A stretch of 64,000 nucleotides of DNA from positions 496,001 through 560,000 of the forward strand of contig JAVSML010024699.1 in assembly GCA_038503035.1 (NCBI GenBank), given 5' to 3'. Under the pieces are notes generated by a model, which was not told where the DNA came from, did not search any database, and saw only the letters and a program-made list of their open reading frames with translations. Both the position numbers and the translations under genes were made by a program. This document shows, piece by piece, positions 1-10,700 of this stretch. The DNA comes from Crocodylus rhombifer (Eukaryota; Chordata; Crocodylia; Crocodylidae). The first letter of the stretch is position 1. Every line of letters begins with the position of its first letter.

Positions 1-790
1 TCCAATAAACTCTGAACCGCGATCTTGAATGTTTATTTTATGCCTGGGATCAGGCCTTGTTTTAAGCACAGGTGGTACAGGTTATTGCCTAGGCTAGTCA
101 TGTATAAGAGAACACCACCTTAGTGTTTTGTACCCAGCTGGTAGAAACCTCTAGCTCCATCCAGGTATCTCAAAATCCTTATGCTTTTATTCTACTGCTG
201 CAAGTACAAAGGGTTAAATGAATTGCTCCTTAATTTCTAGTGTTGGGGAATTCATATCTCCCAGGTTATTTCTGAGTGACATAGACATTAGGCAGGTGAA
301 GGACTATGGAGTCATTGTCGTTCTGGGGCAGGGACCATCTTTTCGCTTCATGTGTATAGTACATCTAGCACTATTTGGTTTATTACTTGGACTTTTCTGT
401 AATATCTCAATAATTATAACATTGATCATATTTCTGTCTAGCACCTTATGGAAGCTTCTTCCCCTTCCTCCCTAATTCCCCTAAAGCTTTATGTTACTTT
501 AGGGCATGGAGGAGATAGACCAGGTAACCAGTTGTTTTTCACAGCATTGACCTTCACTATCCCTGTAGATTTCCAAGTGAATTTTCCACATCTGATCCAG
601 AGTTAAATCTTCCTGAAGCATCATTAAATGTAGTTAATGGTTGACTAGACAGGTAGTGTGCTGTGACCACTGCATATTATACTTATCATATTCCTCTCAC
701 CACTGCATATTATACTTATCATATTACCTTTTGCTCCACTGTATGTTTTTGTTATCTCCATGTTGCCTGTTATCTTATGCTGTAAAAGGA
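1..790. other. Non-coding flank, no gene recognised
   Basis: AT-rich sequence with only short chance open frames that show no domain, splice or composition support. The only structure I see is an imperfect 33-bp-period duplication at about 666-725, listed separately. The right edge merges into the decayed 5' part of the CR1 element. Confidence 0.5.
666..725. repeat. Two-copy tandem duplication, period about 33 bp
   Basis: The block CCACTGCATATTATACTTAT, continuing CATATT, occurs twice, about 33 bp apart. The copies are identical over about 26 bases, which suggests a recent local duplication. Confidence 0.8.
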
Positions 791-819
791 AAGGCACTGG
801 GGACAAAGAAAATCCTAGG

Positions 820-1526
820 GGGAAAGGAGGCAAAAAACTTTCTTGGCTAAACACGGAAATCCATGGGAGCCTGTGGGCAAAAAAGAAGGCATATAGGCAG
901 TAGAAGCAGGGGGAAGCTACCAAGGAAGAGTATACCTACTTGGCTCACACTTGCAGGGAGGCAGTTAGAAAGGCCAAAGCAACTACAGAGCTGAGGCTGG
1001 CAACACAAATTAAAGACAACAAAAAGTCTCTTTTTAGGTATGTAGGGAGTAAAAGGCAGGCGCAAGGCAGCATAGGACCCCTGCTGAACAATCAGGAGCA
1101 ATTAGTGACAGACAGGGGGGTGAGGCTGAGCTATTAAATGAGTTTTTTGTCTTGGTGTTCCTGAACAGGAGTCAAGATAAGTCTCCTAATAGGTTCTTAG
1201 ATGGGCATCAGAGGGACACAAGCCTTCCAACTGTTGACACTAACTTGGTGCAGAGTCACTTAGATGGTCTGGATGTGTTCAAGTCAGCAGGCCCGGATGA
1301 GCTGCATCTGAGAGTACTGAAAGAATTGGCCGGTGTCATTGGAGAACCGCTGGCATGGCTGTTTGAGCACTCGTGGCACTCTGGTCAGGTCCTGGGGGAC
1401 TGGAAAAGGGCCAGTATGGTCCCTATTTTCAAGAAGGGGAGGAAGGAGGAGCCGAGTAATTATAGGCCAGTCAGTCTCACCTCTATCCTTGGAAAGGTCT
1501 TTGAAAAGATAATGAAGGATCATATT
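820..1526 (+). mobile_element. CR1 LINE, plus-strand copy, upstream half of ORF2 (decayed)
   Basis: This is the linker and first part of the reverse-transcriptase domain of a CR1 (chicken repeat 1) non-LTR retrotransposon. Translation around 920-1120 gives REAVRKAKA, then LATQIKDNKKSLFRYVGSKR and GPLLNN, the CR1 region before the RT domain. After a frame change, 1152-1530 gives SAGPDELHLRVLKELAG, PLAWLFEHSW, GDWKRASMVPIFKKG and NYRPVSLTSILGKVFEKIM, which are RT blocks 0 to 2. In-frame stops and shifts upstream make it a dead copy. It is interrupted at about 1526 by a second CR1 on the opposite strand and resumes near 2788. The 5' limit is uncertain because the sequence fades into unrecognisable DNA near 800. 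Confidence 0.9.
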
Positions 1527-2783
1527 TCATAGTTTCATAGAGTGTAGGGTCGGAAGGGACCTGAGCAGATCATCTAGTCTGACCCCCTGCCATGGCAGGA
1601 AAGAATACTGGGGTCAAATGACTCCAGCAAGATGTTCATCTAACCTCCTCTTAAACACCCCCAGGGTAGGAGCCTGCACCACTTCTCTTGGAAGCTGGTT
1701 CCAGACCCTAGCCGCCCTGACTGTGAAGTAGCGCCTCCTGATATCTAACCTAAACCTACCCTCTGCCAGCTTGTGACCGTTATTCCTGGTCACTCCTGGC
1801 GGTGCACGAGGAAACAGTGACTTCCCCAATGCCTGCTGATCCCCCCTGACTAGTTTATAACAGGCCACAAGATCCCCCCTCAGCCTTCTCTTTTGGAGGC
1901 TGAACAGGTTCAGGTCTCTCAGCCTGTCCTCATAGGGCCTGCCCTGTTGTCCCCTGATCATACGAGTGGCCTCCTCTGGACCCTCTCCATGCTGTCGACA
2001 TCTCTCTTGAAGTGTGGCGCCCAGAACTGGACGCAGTACTCCAGCTGCGGCCTGACCGGTGCCACATAGAGGGGGAGGATCACCTCCTTGGACCTGCTCG
2101 AGATGCATCTGTGGATGCATGCCAAGGTGTGGTTGGCCTTCCTTACTGCCTCTCCACACTGCCGGCCCATGTTCATCTTGGAGTCAATGATGACCCCCAG
2201 ATCCCTTTCCGCCTCCGTGCTGACAAGAGGGGAGTTCCCTAACCTGTAGGTATGGTGCCGGTTGTTCCTCCTGAGATGCATCACCTTGCACTTGTCTGTG
2301 TTGAAACCCATCCTCTTCTCATCCGCCCACCCTTGTAACCTGTCTAGGTCTGATTGTAGCCTGTTGCATCCTTCCAGTGTGCCCACGTCCCCCCACATCT
2401 TAGTGTCATCAGCAAATTTGAACAGGGTGCTTTTCACCCCCTCATCCAAATCGCTGATGAAGATGTTGAACAGTGCGGGCCTGAGGACCGAGCCCTGCAG
2501 AACCCCACTGCCCGCGTCCTTCCAGGTTGAGAAGGACCCATCCACTACCACCCTCTGAGTGCAGCCCTCCAGCCAGTTGGCAACCCATTTGACTGTGTGG
2601 GTGTCTACACCACAGCCCCCCAGTTTCTTAATGAGAACAGGGTGAGAGACAGTGTCAAAAGCCTTCCGGAAGTCCAGGAAGATTATATCCACTGCTACCC
2701 CTGCGTCTAACGATCTGGTGATATGATCGTAAAAGGCCACCAGGTTGGTCTGACAGGACCTGCCACTGATGAACCCTGATATT
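1527..2783 (-). mobile_element. CR1 LINE, younger minus-strand copy inserted in the plus-strand CR1
   Basis: A 5'-truncated CR1 of about 1.26 kb, read on the minus strand. Its 3' end lies at 1527-1545 and carries the CTATGAAACTATGA-type tail. The reading frame 2827-1958 contains SGRSCQTNL, DIIFLDFRKAFDTVSH, the catalytic FADDTKMWG box (the aspartate pair of the RT active site) and FNTDKCKVMHLRRNN. A second frame, 2159-1614, carries the C-terminal part (ATRMIRGQQGRPYEDRLRDL, GDLVACYKLVRG, RAARVWNQLPREVV, LDEHLAGVI). The two frames are related by a small indel near 1970, so the copy cannot make a complete enzyme. Conservation is clearly better than in the host CR1, consistent with a later insertion. 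The endonuclease domain is absent because of 5' truncation, which is usual for CR1. Confidence 0.92.
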
Positions 2784-2787
2784 TGTG

Positions 2788-3630
2788 GGAGTCCACAAAT
2801 GATACTAAATTGTGGGGTGAAATGCACACTTGGGAGGGTAGGGAATGATTACAGGCAGACCTGAACAGGTTTAAAAGTGGGCAGTACATAATAGGATGCA
2901 GTACAACAAGGAGAAGTGCAGAGTGCTGCAGCTAGGGCGCAAAAATATCCAGCACACCTACTGGCTGGGAAGGTACCCTCTCAGTAGCACAGAAGGAGAA
3001 AGGGATCTCAGAGTCATAGTGGACTCCAAGATGAACATGAGTCATCAGTGTGATGAAATCATCAGCAAAGCTAACTGTACTTTATCATGCACCAGCAGAT
3101 GCATGATGAATTGAACCAAGGAGGTGATACTTCCCCTCTATGCGGCATTGGTAAGACTGCAGTTGGAGTACTGCATCCAGTTTTGGGCGCCATACTTCAA
3201 GAAGGATGTGGATAGCCTCACGAAGGTCCAGAGGAGGGCCACTCATATAATTAGGGGCTTACAGGACATGCCCTATGAGGAAAGACTGAGGGACCTGGAC
3301 CTCTTCAACCTCTGCAAGAGAAGGTGAGAGGTGATCTTGTGGCCACCTACAAACTCATTAGGGGGACACAGCAAGGGATCAGAGATGCTCTGTTCACCTC
3401 TTGGGGTAACAAGGAACAGGAAAAACTTCTTCATAGTAAGGGTGGCCAAAATTTGGAATGGGCTTCCAAGGGAGGTGGTGCTCTCCCCTACCTTGGGGGT
3501 CTTTAAGATAAGGCTGGATAGGCATCTGGCTGGGGTCATCTGACCCCAGCACTCTTTCCTGCCTAGGCAGGGGGTCCGTCTTGACAATCTGTTGAGGTCC
3601 CTTCCAACCCTAGCATCTATGAATCTATGA
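2788..3630 (+). mobile_element. CR1 LINE, plus-strand copy, downstream half and 3' end
   Basis: Continuation of the plus-strand CR1. The translation picks up at the FADD region (NDTKLWGE-like, about 2790-2820) and runs through [72 protein letters not shown] and LRDLDLFNL to RLDRHLAGVI, with frame changes near 3115 and 3325. The element ends in the CR1 tail ATCTATGAATCTATGA at 3615-3630. Compared with the upstream half, the stretch between block KIMKDHI and the FADD box (roughly 130 codons) is missing, apparently lost when the minus-strand CR1 inserted. Confidence 0.92.
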
Positions 3631-5940
3631 ACCCTTGGATGAAGCGGGGTGGGCTAAGATAAACCCATCTGTTTGAGTCAGCTAAGGACATCAGCCAATG
3701 TACCATTATGACACAGTTATTGAGTGGGGTAAATTGACTTCAGTTGTCTTATCTTGGAGTGCTGTTAGTTCACTGATGAGAGCAAATGAGCATCCCTATG
3801 CAGACAGTGGTGAAAAATAGACCTGACTGGTTGACTTGCAGGGGATCAATTTGGAGGGCCTGACCCAGATCCCAGTAAGGGTGGAGTGTAGGGAAGGCAG
3901 AGCCCCACGAAGAAATTCCTCCAGCAGGCCTGGACTTATCACCAAGTGGAACTAACTCCCTAACTGAAAGTAGATCTAAGTCATGGCAGGAAAGAAAATA
4001 ACATCTGAGAGCAGCTCTGGGATAGCATCACCCCCTCTCTATCCCAATGTCATTCACTGGGAAGATGCCAGACTGGAAGGGGCCTAGGCATTGCAGCACT
4101 TACCCCAGACATGTGCATGAATTGCACTCTTTGAAGATTATTTAAGGTAGTGAACAGTATGCAGCATGATTGGATCTGAAAACATGGTTGGGAACTAACA
4201 TCCAGGCAGTATCATCATCATCATCATCGTAATTTTAAATTGTTATTGTTCCTGTGCAGTTCTCCCAATGGCTGTGACTCCATTGGCATAAAAAAGGAAG
4301 GCAGCCTTTCATGCTTATACATATTGTATTTGCCTAAAAGATCCCCAAGGCAAGTGTGCAGGGGATACTGTGTCCTTTGTAACTCTGTTTTCCCTGGACC
4401 TCTCTCTCATGATGGAAGAGGAGGTGCAATTGTTTTAAAAATATTTTAGGACAATCTCAGTTTCTTGACCATGACCTTCCAAAAAATATCTGTGTGCAAA
4501 AAGGTTGATTTAGGCTGTAAACTTATCCAAGTGTTTTCTGTGGGTTTTTTAAGGTAGTTGCACTAAATTAAATGTGCTGTCAGCAGTTTAATTTTCTTGT
4601 TCAGATTTATGATTGTTCTCTTTTTGAACTATGCTCTGATATTCTTTCTCCATTTGAATGCACAGGGAGCTAAAGTGTTAGCTTATGGCAGCTTTCAGAG
4701 CTACCACTCACTAGCAGATCTGTTGTGTTTGTATAAAACACAATTGCTATGTCAACGTCCTTTTTAAGTAGTTCTGTTGTGAGTGTGAAATAAAAGACTG
4801 AAATAAGATTTTCTGCTGTGATATCTCTATTAAGAAGTTCTTCTTTGTGTAATACTTCATGGCAAAGTTGCTTCTATTTAAAGCATGGAGTTTGATCTTG
4901 GCTTTGATCTGAGGCTTTGATCTTGAAAGAAGGATGTGGTGGCAATAAAGGAAAAAGGGTAGGACAGATTTTTTTAAAAGAAAAGTGATAAAGTTAAAGG
5001 GATATTGTGAAGATTTAGTAGGCACTAATTTGACCTACCTTATTTACTTACATCTGTTTACAGAGTCTATCTAATTCTATAAAATACTTACTTTGATGCT
5101 TGCTTTCTATTTGAGGCTTTGAAGGAATTCTTCTAAGTACAACTGAGTAAAAAGTATGTTTAAAAAGCTTTAAAATACCTTACCAGTAGGTGTGTAAATG
5201 TCCCACGTGATTACTTTACAAAGTTGTCCTTTTTGTGTATATTGTATATAACAGTGTTCAAATATGGTACTAAATGCTGATTTATGAATTTTCAACATTC
5301 AGATTTTCTCTGGCATAAATTGCTTGATTTCACCTTTTCTTTATATCCAGTTTTAAGTCACCAGTTCAAGCAAAGCATTTAAAAATGTACCTAAATCCCA
5401 TACTTGTAGAACCTCACTTGGTAGCTCTTTTTATAGGAACACTTTGAGTCTATGAACTTCCAGCATAGTTACCAGAAATGCAAAATAGTGGGTATAGGTG
5501 CCTGGACGAGTTGTTTGTAATAAAATTATACAGTTTCTTGACCATTGTGCATGATTTTTGGTGCCATTGTATAATGGGTTATCTCCTATATCTGAACGTT
5601 TTGCATATGTGAATGTTTTGTATATATGCACAGGGGACAGTCCTCTGATACTCAGCCTACTGCCCTTGCATTTAGCAAGATTTGTCATGTGAGTATCTTT
5701 TGCTGGAACAACCTTGGCAGAGCAAGAAGAGAAACTTTCAGGCTTCAGGTGCTTTAAAAGCACCAGGTTTGAGAAAGCAGCAGTCCCAGTCCAAGCTAGA
5801 ACTGTTGCTGGAGCTGAATCTCATTTTTGTTAATGAATTTGAAAGGGAAGTAGTTATCACTTGCAGAGCAAAGGGAAACTGTCAGAGGGAGAAGCCAGTG
5901 CTACAGAGCCACAAAAACCAACACCTGGATTAAATAAGCA
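3631..5940. other. Intergenic DNA, no recognised gene
   Basis: There is a short (ATC)n run at 4211-4229 and small AT-rich direct repeats such as a doubled TTTGATCT motif near 4893-4925. No splice-bounded exon, RNA gene or recognisable transposon is evident. Confidence 0.4.
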
Positions 5941-5944
5941 GACG

Positions 5945-6065
5945 AGGTTCTTTGGGTAAATGTGATATCTTTTACTAGACCAACTAAACAGTTGGAAACA
6001 TTTGTTCTTTGCAAGTGCTCGGGCACCAACACCCTGCTTCAGGCACAGGGAGATGAAATACGTGC
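5945..6065. repeat. Old interspersed repeat of the 'gatatcttttactagaccaac' type
   Basis: The words GATATCTTTTACTAGACCAA and CAAGTGCTCGGGCACCAA, then CCTGCTTCAGGCACAG, match a repeat that I recall as common in turtle and crocodilian DNA. I cannot assign it to a named family. A probably related piece lies at 26945-27055. The repeat sits just upstream of the CpG island. Confidence 0.35.
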
Positions 6066-6389
6066 ACTGGCAGGAGATGGTCCCTAGCACAGCTTTTTGG
6101 CTGAATCGGGGCCGAAGTGACACGTGCGCTGTGCTATATAACCTGACTCCTAGACAGGGCAGGGCTGCAAGCACACAGCTAACTCAGTTATTGCTTTTAA
6201 AATGCCCTTCAGAGTCTCCAGTGGAAATCACCTGACTGGATGAAGTCAGGGTAGATGTGAATCCCTTAAAAAAAAAAAAAATCAAGCTGTTTAACTGCTT
6301 CATAAACGGAGTCCTCCTTTCTTCCCGGAAATAACTCCCGGCTCCGCGAGAACCACCCTGCAAGATTGTGCACGTTCAAATGACTGGAA

Positions 6390-6752
6390 ATGTCAGTCCG
6401 ATGTAAATTAGATGCTGCGGGGAAGAAAACACCCCGGACATTGCTGTGGAGGGGAGCAGTGCAGGCGGTGTCTGATCCCTCTCCGGAGGCGGCCACGAGC
6501 TCCCGGGAAGCCCCTGACCCGCGCCCACAGAGCCGGGGCTGGCGGCGGGGGAAGCACCTCGGCCCGGACCGAGGGGAGGGGAGGGGAGGGCGCAGCCCAG
6601 CCTCTACATCTTTAAGGCAGGCTCCTCCTCCTCCTCCCCGCCGGGGCTGGCGGAGGCCGGAGCGCGGGGCACCCCGCTTAGGTGTTTCATTTCCGAAGCG
6701 GCTCCGCGGCGTAGCGCGGCCGGGGGAGCGGGCAGTGCGGGCGGCCGCTGAG
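6390..6752 (+). CDS. Candidate exon 1 (open part) of unidentified gene
   Basis: The CpG island contains an open plus-strand frame that reaches a good 5' splice site, GCTGAG|GTAACG, after 6752, exactly at a codon boundary (121 codons from the ATG at 6390). The translation is arginine-, proline- and glycine-rich and resembles no family I know. GC-rich DNA is poor in stop codons, so openness alone is weak evidence. The exon may be wholly 5' untranslated, and its true 5' end is unknown. The donor position is better supported than the coding status. If spliced to 6966-7028, the frame stays open. Confidence 0.22.
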
Positions 6753-6965
6753 GTAACGCCGCCCTGCGCCGGGCGCCGGGGAGGGGGCGAGCCCGCGCCG
6801 CCATCCCGCCGGGACATGGCAAAGTTTTGCATCCGATGCCGGGGGCAGGGAAGGAGGGAGGGATGTGAGAAGGGGTGGGGGGGAAGGAGGGGAGCCTCTT
6901 TGCACCCAAGCTGCAGCCTAGGAAGCCCGAGTAAACCTGCCCTTTTATGTCTCCCCTCCTTGTAG

Positions 6966-7028
6966 CCTCTGCTGGAAGAGAGTCGCACTTGGAAGGAGGG
7001 TCGCCTCGTCCAGCAAGTGACTGCCGAG
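6966..7028 (+). CDS. Candidate exon 2 (63 nt) of unidentified gene
   Basis: A pyrimidine-rich tract runs into an acceptor (TCTCCCCTCCTTGTAG|CC), and the segment ends in CCGAG|GTGAGG, a good donor. The length is 63 nt, a multiple of three, and in phase with the open frame of exon 1 it reads LLEESRTWKEGRLVQQVTAE. The sequence is predicted to be amphipathic but matches no domain I can name. It may equally be a 5'-UTR exon. The base composition is more balanced than in the surrounding CpG island, which is mildly in favour of an exon. Confidence 0.4.
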
Positions 7029-7647
7029 GTGAGGAGAGACCCGGGCTTCTGCAGTTAGTGGCTGTCTATGCTTTGTTGCCCCTTTCCGCCTCCTCCCAGG
7101 TCCCCCCCACACCTCGCCCCTAAGGAAAAGGCATTGCTCAGAGGACCGGTCCCCAACCCCCCCGTGTTATTTCTTGCACAGAGGTGGGCCTGCTCGCTGA
7201 AAGTTGGCGCTGCCACCCGGGAGCAAGGGTTGAGCCGGGTGGGTGGGTGGACATCCCTCTGCAAGCAGCGGAGGCTTTTTTTTCATAAGGTCTGGGCACG
7301 CACCAGCGAGACGGTTGCTACTTCACGGCATGAGCCGTGTCTTTTCTTGATGCTTAAAATACTTAAGCTCGACAGTGAGGTTGCATTAGAGAGGTTAAAA
7401 AAAGGAAGGAAAAGTCGCTGTAGGAGATGAAGGAAGAAAACCTAGTTTGACCATGCACAAGCAACTAACTGCATTACCTAAGAGCCTGTCATTCTAGACT
7501 GGAAAAGTGGGATTTTTTTTTGCCCCCCTCCCCCCCACCCCAATGAAGCAATGGAAAACTGTGCTTATAGTTTCTTACTCATGCTGAGTAGCTGCACTCA
7601 GGTCACATCTTTTCCTCTTTAAAAAGCACTGTGGTTTTGAACTGCAG

Positions 7648-7731
7648 GTCGCAAAATGGATTCAAGTAAACCGGAGAGCCAGAAAAGGCAGCAAAAGGAA
7701 GAGGGGTGAGGATGAAGTAGCCTTCCAAAAG
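7648..7731 (+). CDS. Candidate exon 3 (84 nt) of unidentified gene, basic segment
   Basis: The acceptor is GGTTTTGAACTGCAG|GTCGC and the donor is CCAAAAG|GTACGG. The 84 nt keep the frame of exon 2 open and encode AKWIQVNRRARKGSKRKRG followed by EDEVAFQK. The RKGSKRKR cluster would serve as a basic nuclear-localisation-like stretch. An alternative donor at 7705 (GAGG|GGTGAGG) also keeps the exon open. An ATG at 7656 in another frame starts MDSSKPESQKRQQKEEG and stops at once if the longer exon is used, so it is unlikely to be the start unless splicing differs. I do not recognise the protein. The exon could also be untranslated. Confidence 0.4.
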
Positions 7732-10700
7732 GTACGGGCTCTTGACGTGTACTTATATAATCGAAAGAGAGGTGGTACATCCTAAATGCGTTTACGGGAC
7801 ACTCTTCACAGAGCTGAAAAGAAACATTCGTAAGCTGCGCTGACTGGGTACTTAAAACACCACGCACAAGAAAAAGTTTTAATGCCTCTCTGTATATTTG
7901 CTATGTAAAGAAATACATAATCTAACAGGAATTCCATAATCAGTTGAGATAAAAACTACATTTCTGTTTAACACAGGCATTTTGAGAAGGAAAGATCTGA
8001 ACACTTCTATTAGAAAATGCAGTAGTACTTGAAAGGTTATTGACAGTTCCTGCCCTATTATTTGTCACTGCAAAAAAAAGTTCAGTTACGGTCAGTTAGA
8101 AAATGCCTTTTTTTTTTTTTTAATTCTTCAGGATAGGGTAATAAAAAAAGTAATGGGTGCTTGCGGGCAAGTGAGACAAAAGTACAGAAATAAATATTTT
8201 CACTACTCATTGCTGATACTTTTTAATATGCACTTTGAAAGCATCTTCCATTTGTAGTGGAGAAAGATCCATAAAAACATGGCTGCTCTACATTGGTGTT
8301 TACTCCAAAGCCTCTACAAAAACATTTCTTTGACTTATCTTCTAAACTGATTCAAAATATTTTTAATCAGGTTATTTTTTTATTTGTAGTTCTGCTATAA
8401 GACTACCACAATTTTAAACCTTAAATTTACAGGGTAATGAGGTAAGTGACTAGCTGCTTTTCCTGTTTTATAGAAAACGTTTAACATTTATTAAACTTTT
8501 TTTTTTGAAAGTGTTGCTTTTGAGACCACTTAGCACTAATAAATAAAAATCCATTTTGAAATGTTTTACCAGAACCTTCATTTTATTTTTCCTTATTTTG
8601 AATTTACTGAGACCGGTTTTTAATATTTTTTTAGGAGATTATTGCTAGCTTTAAAGGATTAAAATAGCAGTGTGTTATTTTGCTGCTTCAACAGTGCTTC
8701 TAGAATGTATGATGAATCACCGCTGATTCTGTAGCCAAATTCTTGCTGATAGCATGGCTGCCAACTACTGGGATGTGTTGCCTTAGTATGGGCATTGCAG
8801 TATTTGACAAACGTCTACAAAGTGCGTTGTTGTTGTATGTGTGACATGCTAGTTTTTTCATCAATTTAAGGGATGCAATTGCTAAAAATGGGTAAATTTA
8901 GTTTATTTTGTAATAGGGATAGGCCATACAGTAAAAGAATAATGCATGCATTTTTGCATATTAGAGAAACAAACTAATGTGTAAGTTCTGGTCTATGCAG
9001 GCATATCACTAAATTATTGTATTAACTGATAACGTGAGGGGAAGGCTTACATACAGTTTTTTGTATTTCAGATACAATGGAGAATTATACTAGGGTTAAT
9101 TAATTATTTTTTAAAAAGCAAAAAGTATAAACTAAAATAACGTATGGTGTGAAAGTGGTAACTTGAGGAAAAGCCGCATTTTTCAGGTACTGTTGGGCAT
9201 GGTCTACAAACAAATTTTGTACTGCTCTCTTTTGGGTGGGGACATGATTTTTCCTTACTTTTTATTTCTTTCATTTTTTTTTTTTTTTTTTGAAGCTAAA
9301 CTAGTTATACTGCCTCTAGTTTAGACACAGTCAGACTGGTGTAGAGGAACCTTAAACTATTATAGTTTATTACACTTTCTGTGTGAGTTGTTTGCCAGTA
9401 TGAGCAATTGTACAGTACTATAATTTTTTTTCATGCTGTAGAGGTTTTCCTATTATAATTACACCAGTTTAGTTAAAATGATAAAACTTTGGAACATAGA
9501 GAAGCCTTATTAGAAATGTAAATATTTACTGTATTTAAAAAAAAAAATTGGATGTAAAAATAGTGTAAAGGCTCAATGGATCTTTTTCAATGGTGGTTCT
9601 TTGTAGCCCTATAGAGAAATTTGAAATAAAATTAATGGGAAATGGATACACTTTCCTCTTATACACATAAATATTAATGATTTTCAGTCCATCACTCTGC
9701 TGACCAGCAAAAGATTCAGAGTGCTATCTGGCAACCCCAGGGGAAGGGAGAAGTGTTTATCACTGACCTCCTGTCTGGTACAGAAACAGAATCGACAAGG
9801 CCTGCAGCGTGGAGTTCTTCACATCGAAGGGTGATGGCTGCAATGCTGGATGTTGAGGAAGGGACTGGAGGCTTTAAAGGGACAATAAAAGGGAAAGATC
9901 TCTGAGATTCTGGCCCAGCTAAACTGTGTTAAAGACCTGATTTCAAACTTGGTTCCAACTGAAATAGTTTCTGACATGATTTGGCTAGTCAGTGAAGATG
10001 GTGCCGAGCTGTGCTTACATGTTTGACTGTGTCCATCCTGGAGTCCAAAACCACCAGAAACCATTTCAAACAAAAATGTACATGCTGTTCCTTAGCAGGG
10101 AGCAGTGTAAAATGAAGGGGGCTTTGAAGAAAGATGCATGGTAGGGGCGGGGACATGGAATGGGAGGAGAGAAGCAAGGGGAAGAGAGTCAACAGAAAAG
10201 CAGTGTTTGTCACCAGCTGGCTAGGCACATATCACCATTCTAGTTCAAATAAAGTTACCTAGTGTGTTTTGCCACAGCTTTAAAACTGAACTGCATTTTT
10301 TTTTTTTTGCTTATCCTCTGGGGCATGGACTAAACTCATTTATTGTGCCTTGTAAATTTTTCCTAGGGCAGCTGACTTTTTCCTCTGCCCATTGTTTTCA
10401 TTTCATTACAATAGGAAAATTACATTTTCAGTTCTCTCGCACGACACCAAGAAAACAAAGCGGCTCTTTTGCAACCAAGTGCAGAATATTGAATAGGGGT
10501 AATTATCCCTTTTTAGAATAAGGGGAATGTTTATGAGGGAAGACTGTTGAAACAGGCAGGGGATTGCAGGGGCACCAAACTATCTCTTAGGAGTCAAGTT
10601 TTCAAGAGCCGGTTTTTAATATATACTTTTTAAAAAGAGTGTTTGAAGATATCGATTGCTGACTATGAGCTGTTGTAACAGCAGTGGTAACTGCACTCCA

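Larger units (their letters stand above)
6310..7060. promoter_or_regulatory. CpG island, probable promoter of a plus-strand gene
   Basis: This is the only strongly GC- and CpG-rich block in the window. CpG dinucleotides are dense between about 6320 and 6830, including CCGGGCGCCGGGG and GCGGGCGGCCGC words, against a CpG-poor background. At 6571-6591 a GGGGA pentamer is repeated four times, giving GC-box/Sp1-like sites and a potential G-quadruplex. Purine-rich G runs continue at 6850-6895 beyond the exon 1 donor. Splice-like sites downstream all read on the plus strand, so transcription rightward is favoured, although CpG islands can be bidirectional. A TATATAA-like word at 6135-6141 and an E-box CACGTG at 6121 lie 5' of the island but inside or next to repeat-derived sequence. 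Confidence 0.75.

Noticed and set aside
1152..1532. Host gene for a reverse-transcriptase-like protein
   Set aside because: The motifs are those of CR1 ORF2. The copy is interrupted and frameshifted, so it is a transposon remnant and not a domesticated gene.
6266..6988. 240-codon minus-strand frame across the CpG island
   Set aside because: GC-rich DNA yields long stop-free frames on both strands. The sequence is low-complexity R/P/G-rich, with no domain and no supporting splice sites on the minus strand.
7656..7709. ATG in good context as a translation start (MDSSKPES..)
   Set aside because: The frame stops after 17 codons if the 84-nt exon is used. With the shorter donor at 7705 it meets a stop soon after joining 63149-63198. 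It is retained only as a possibility if other exons exist.
8432..8442. Micro-exon between TTTACAG and GTAAGTG
   Set aside because: Only 9 nt. Chance occurrence of both signals is likely and the phase adds nothing.
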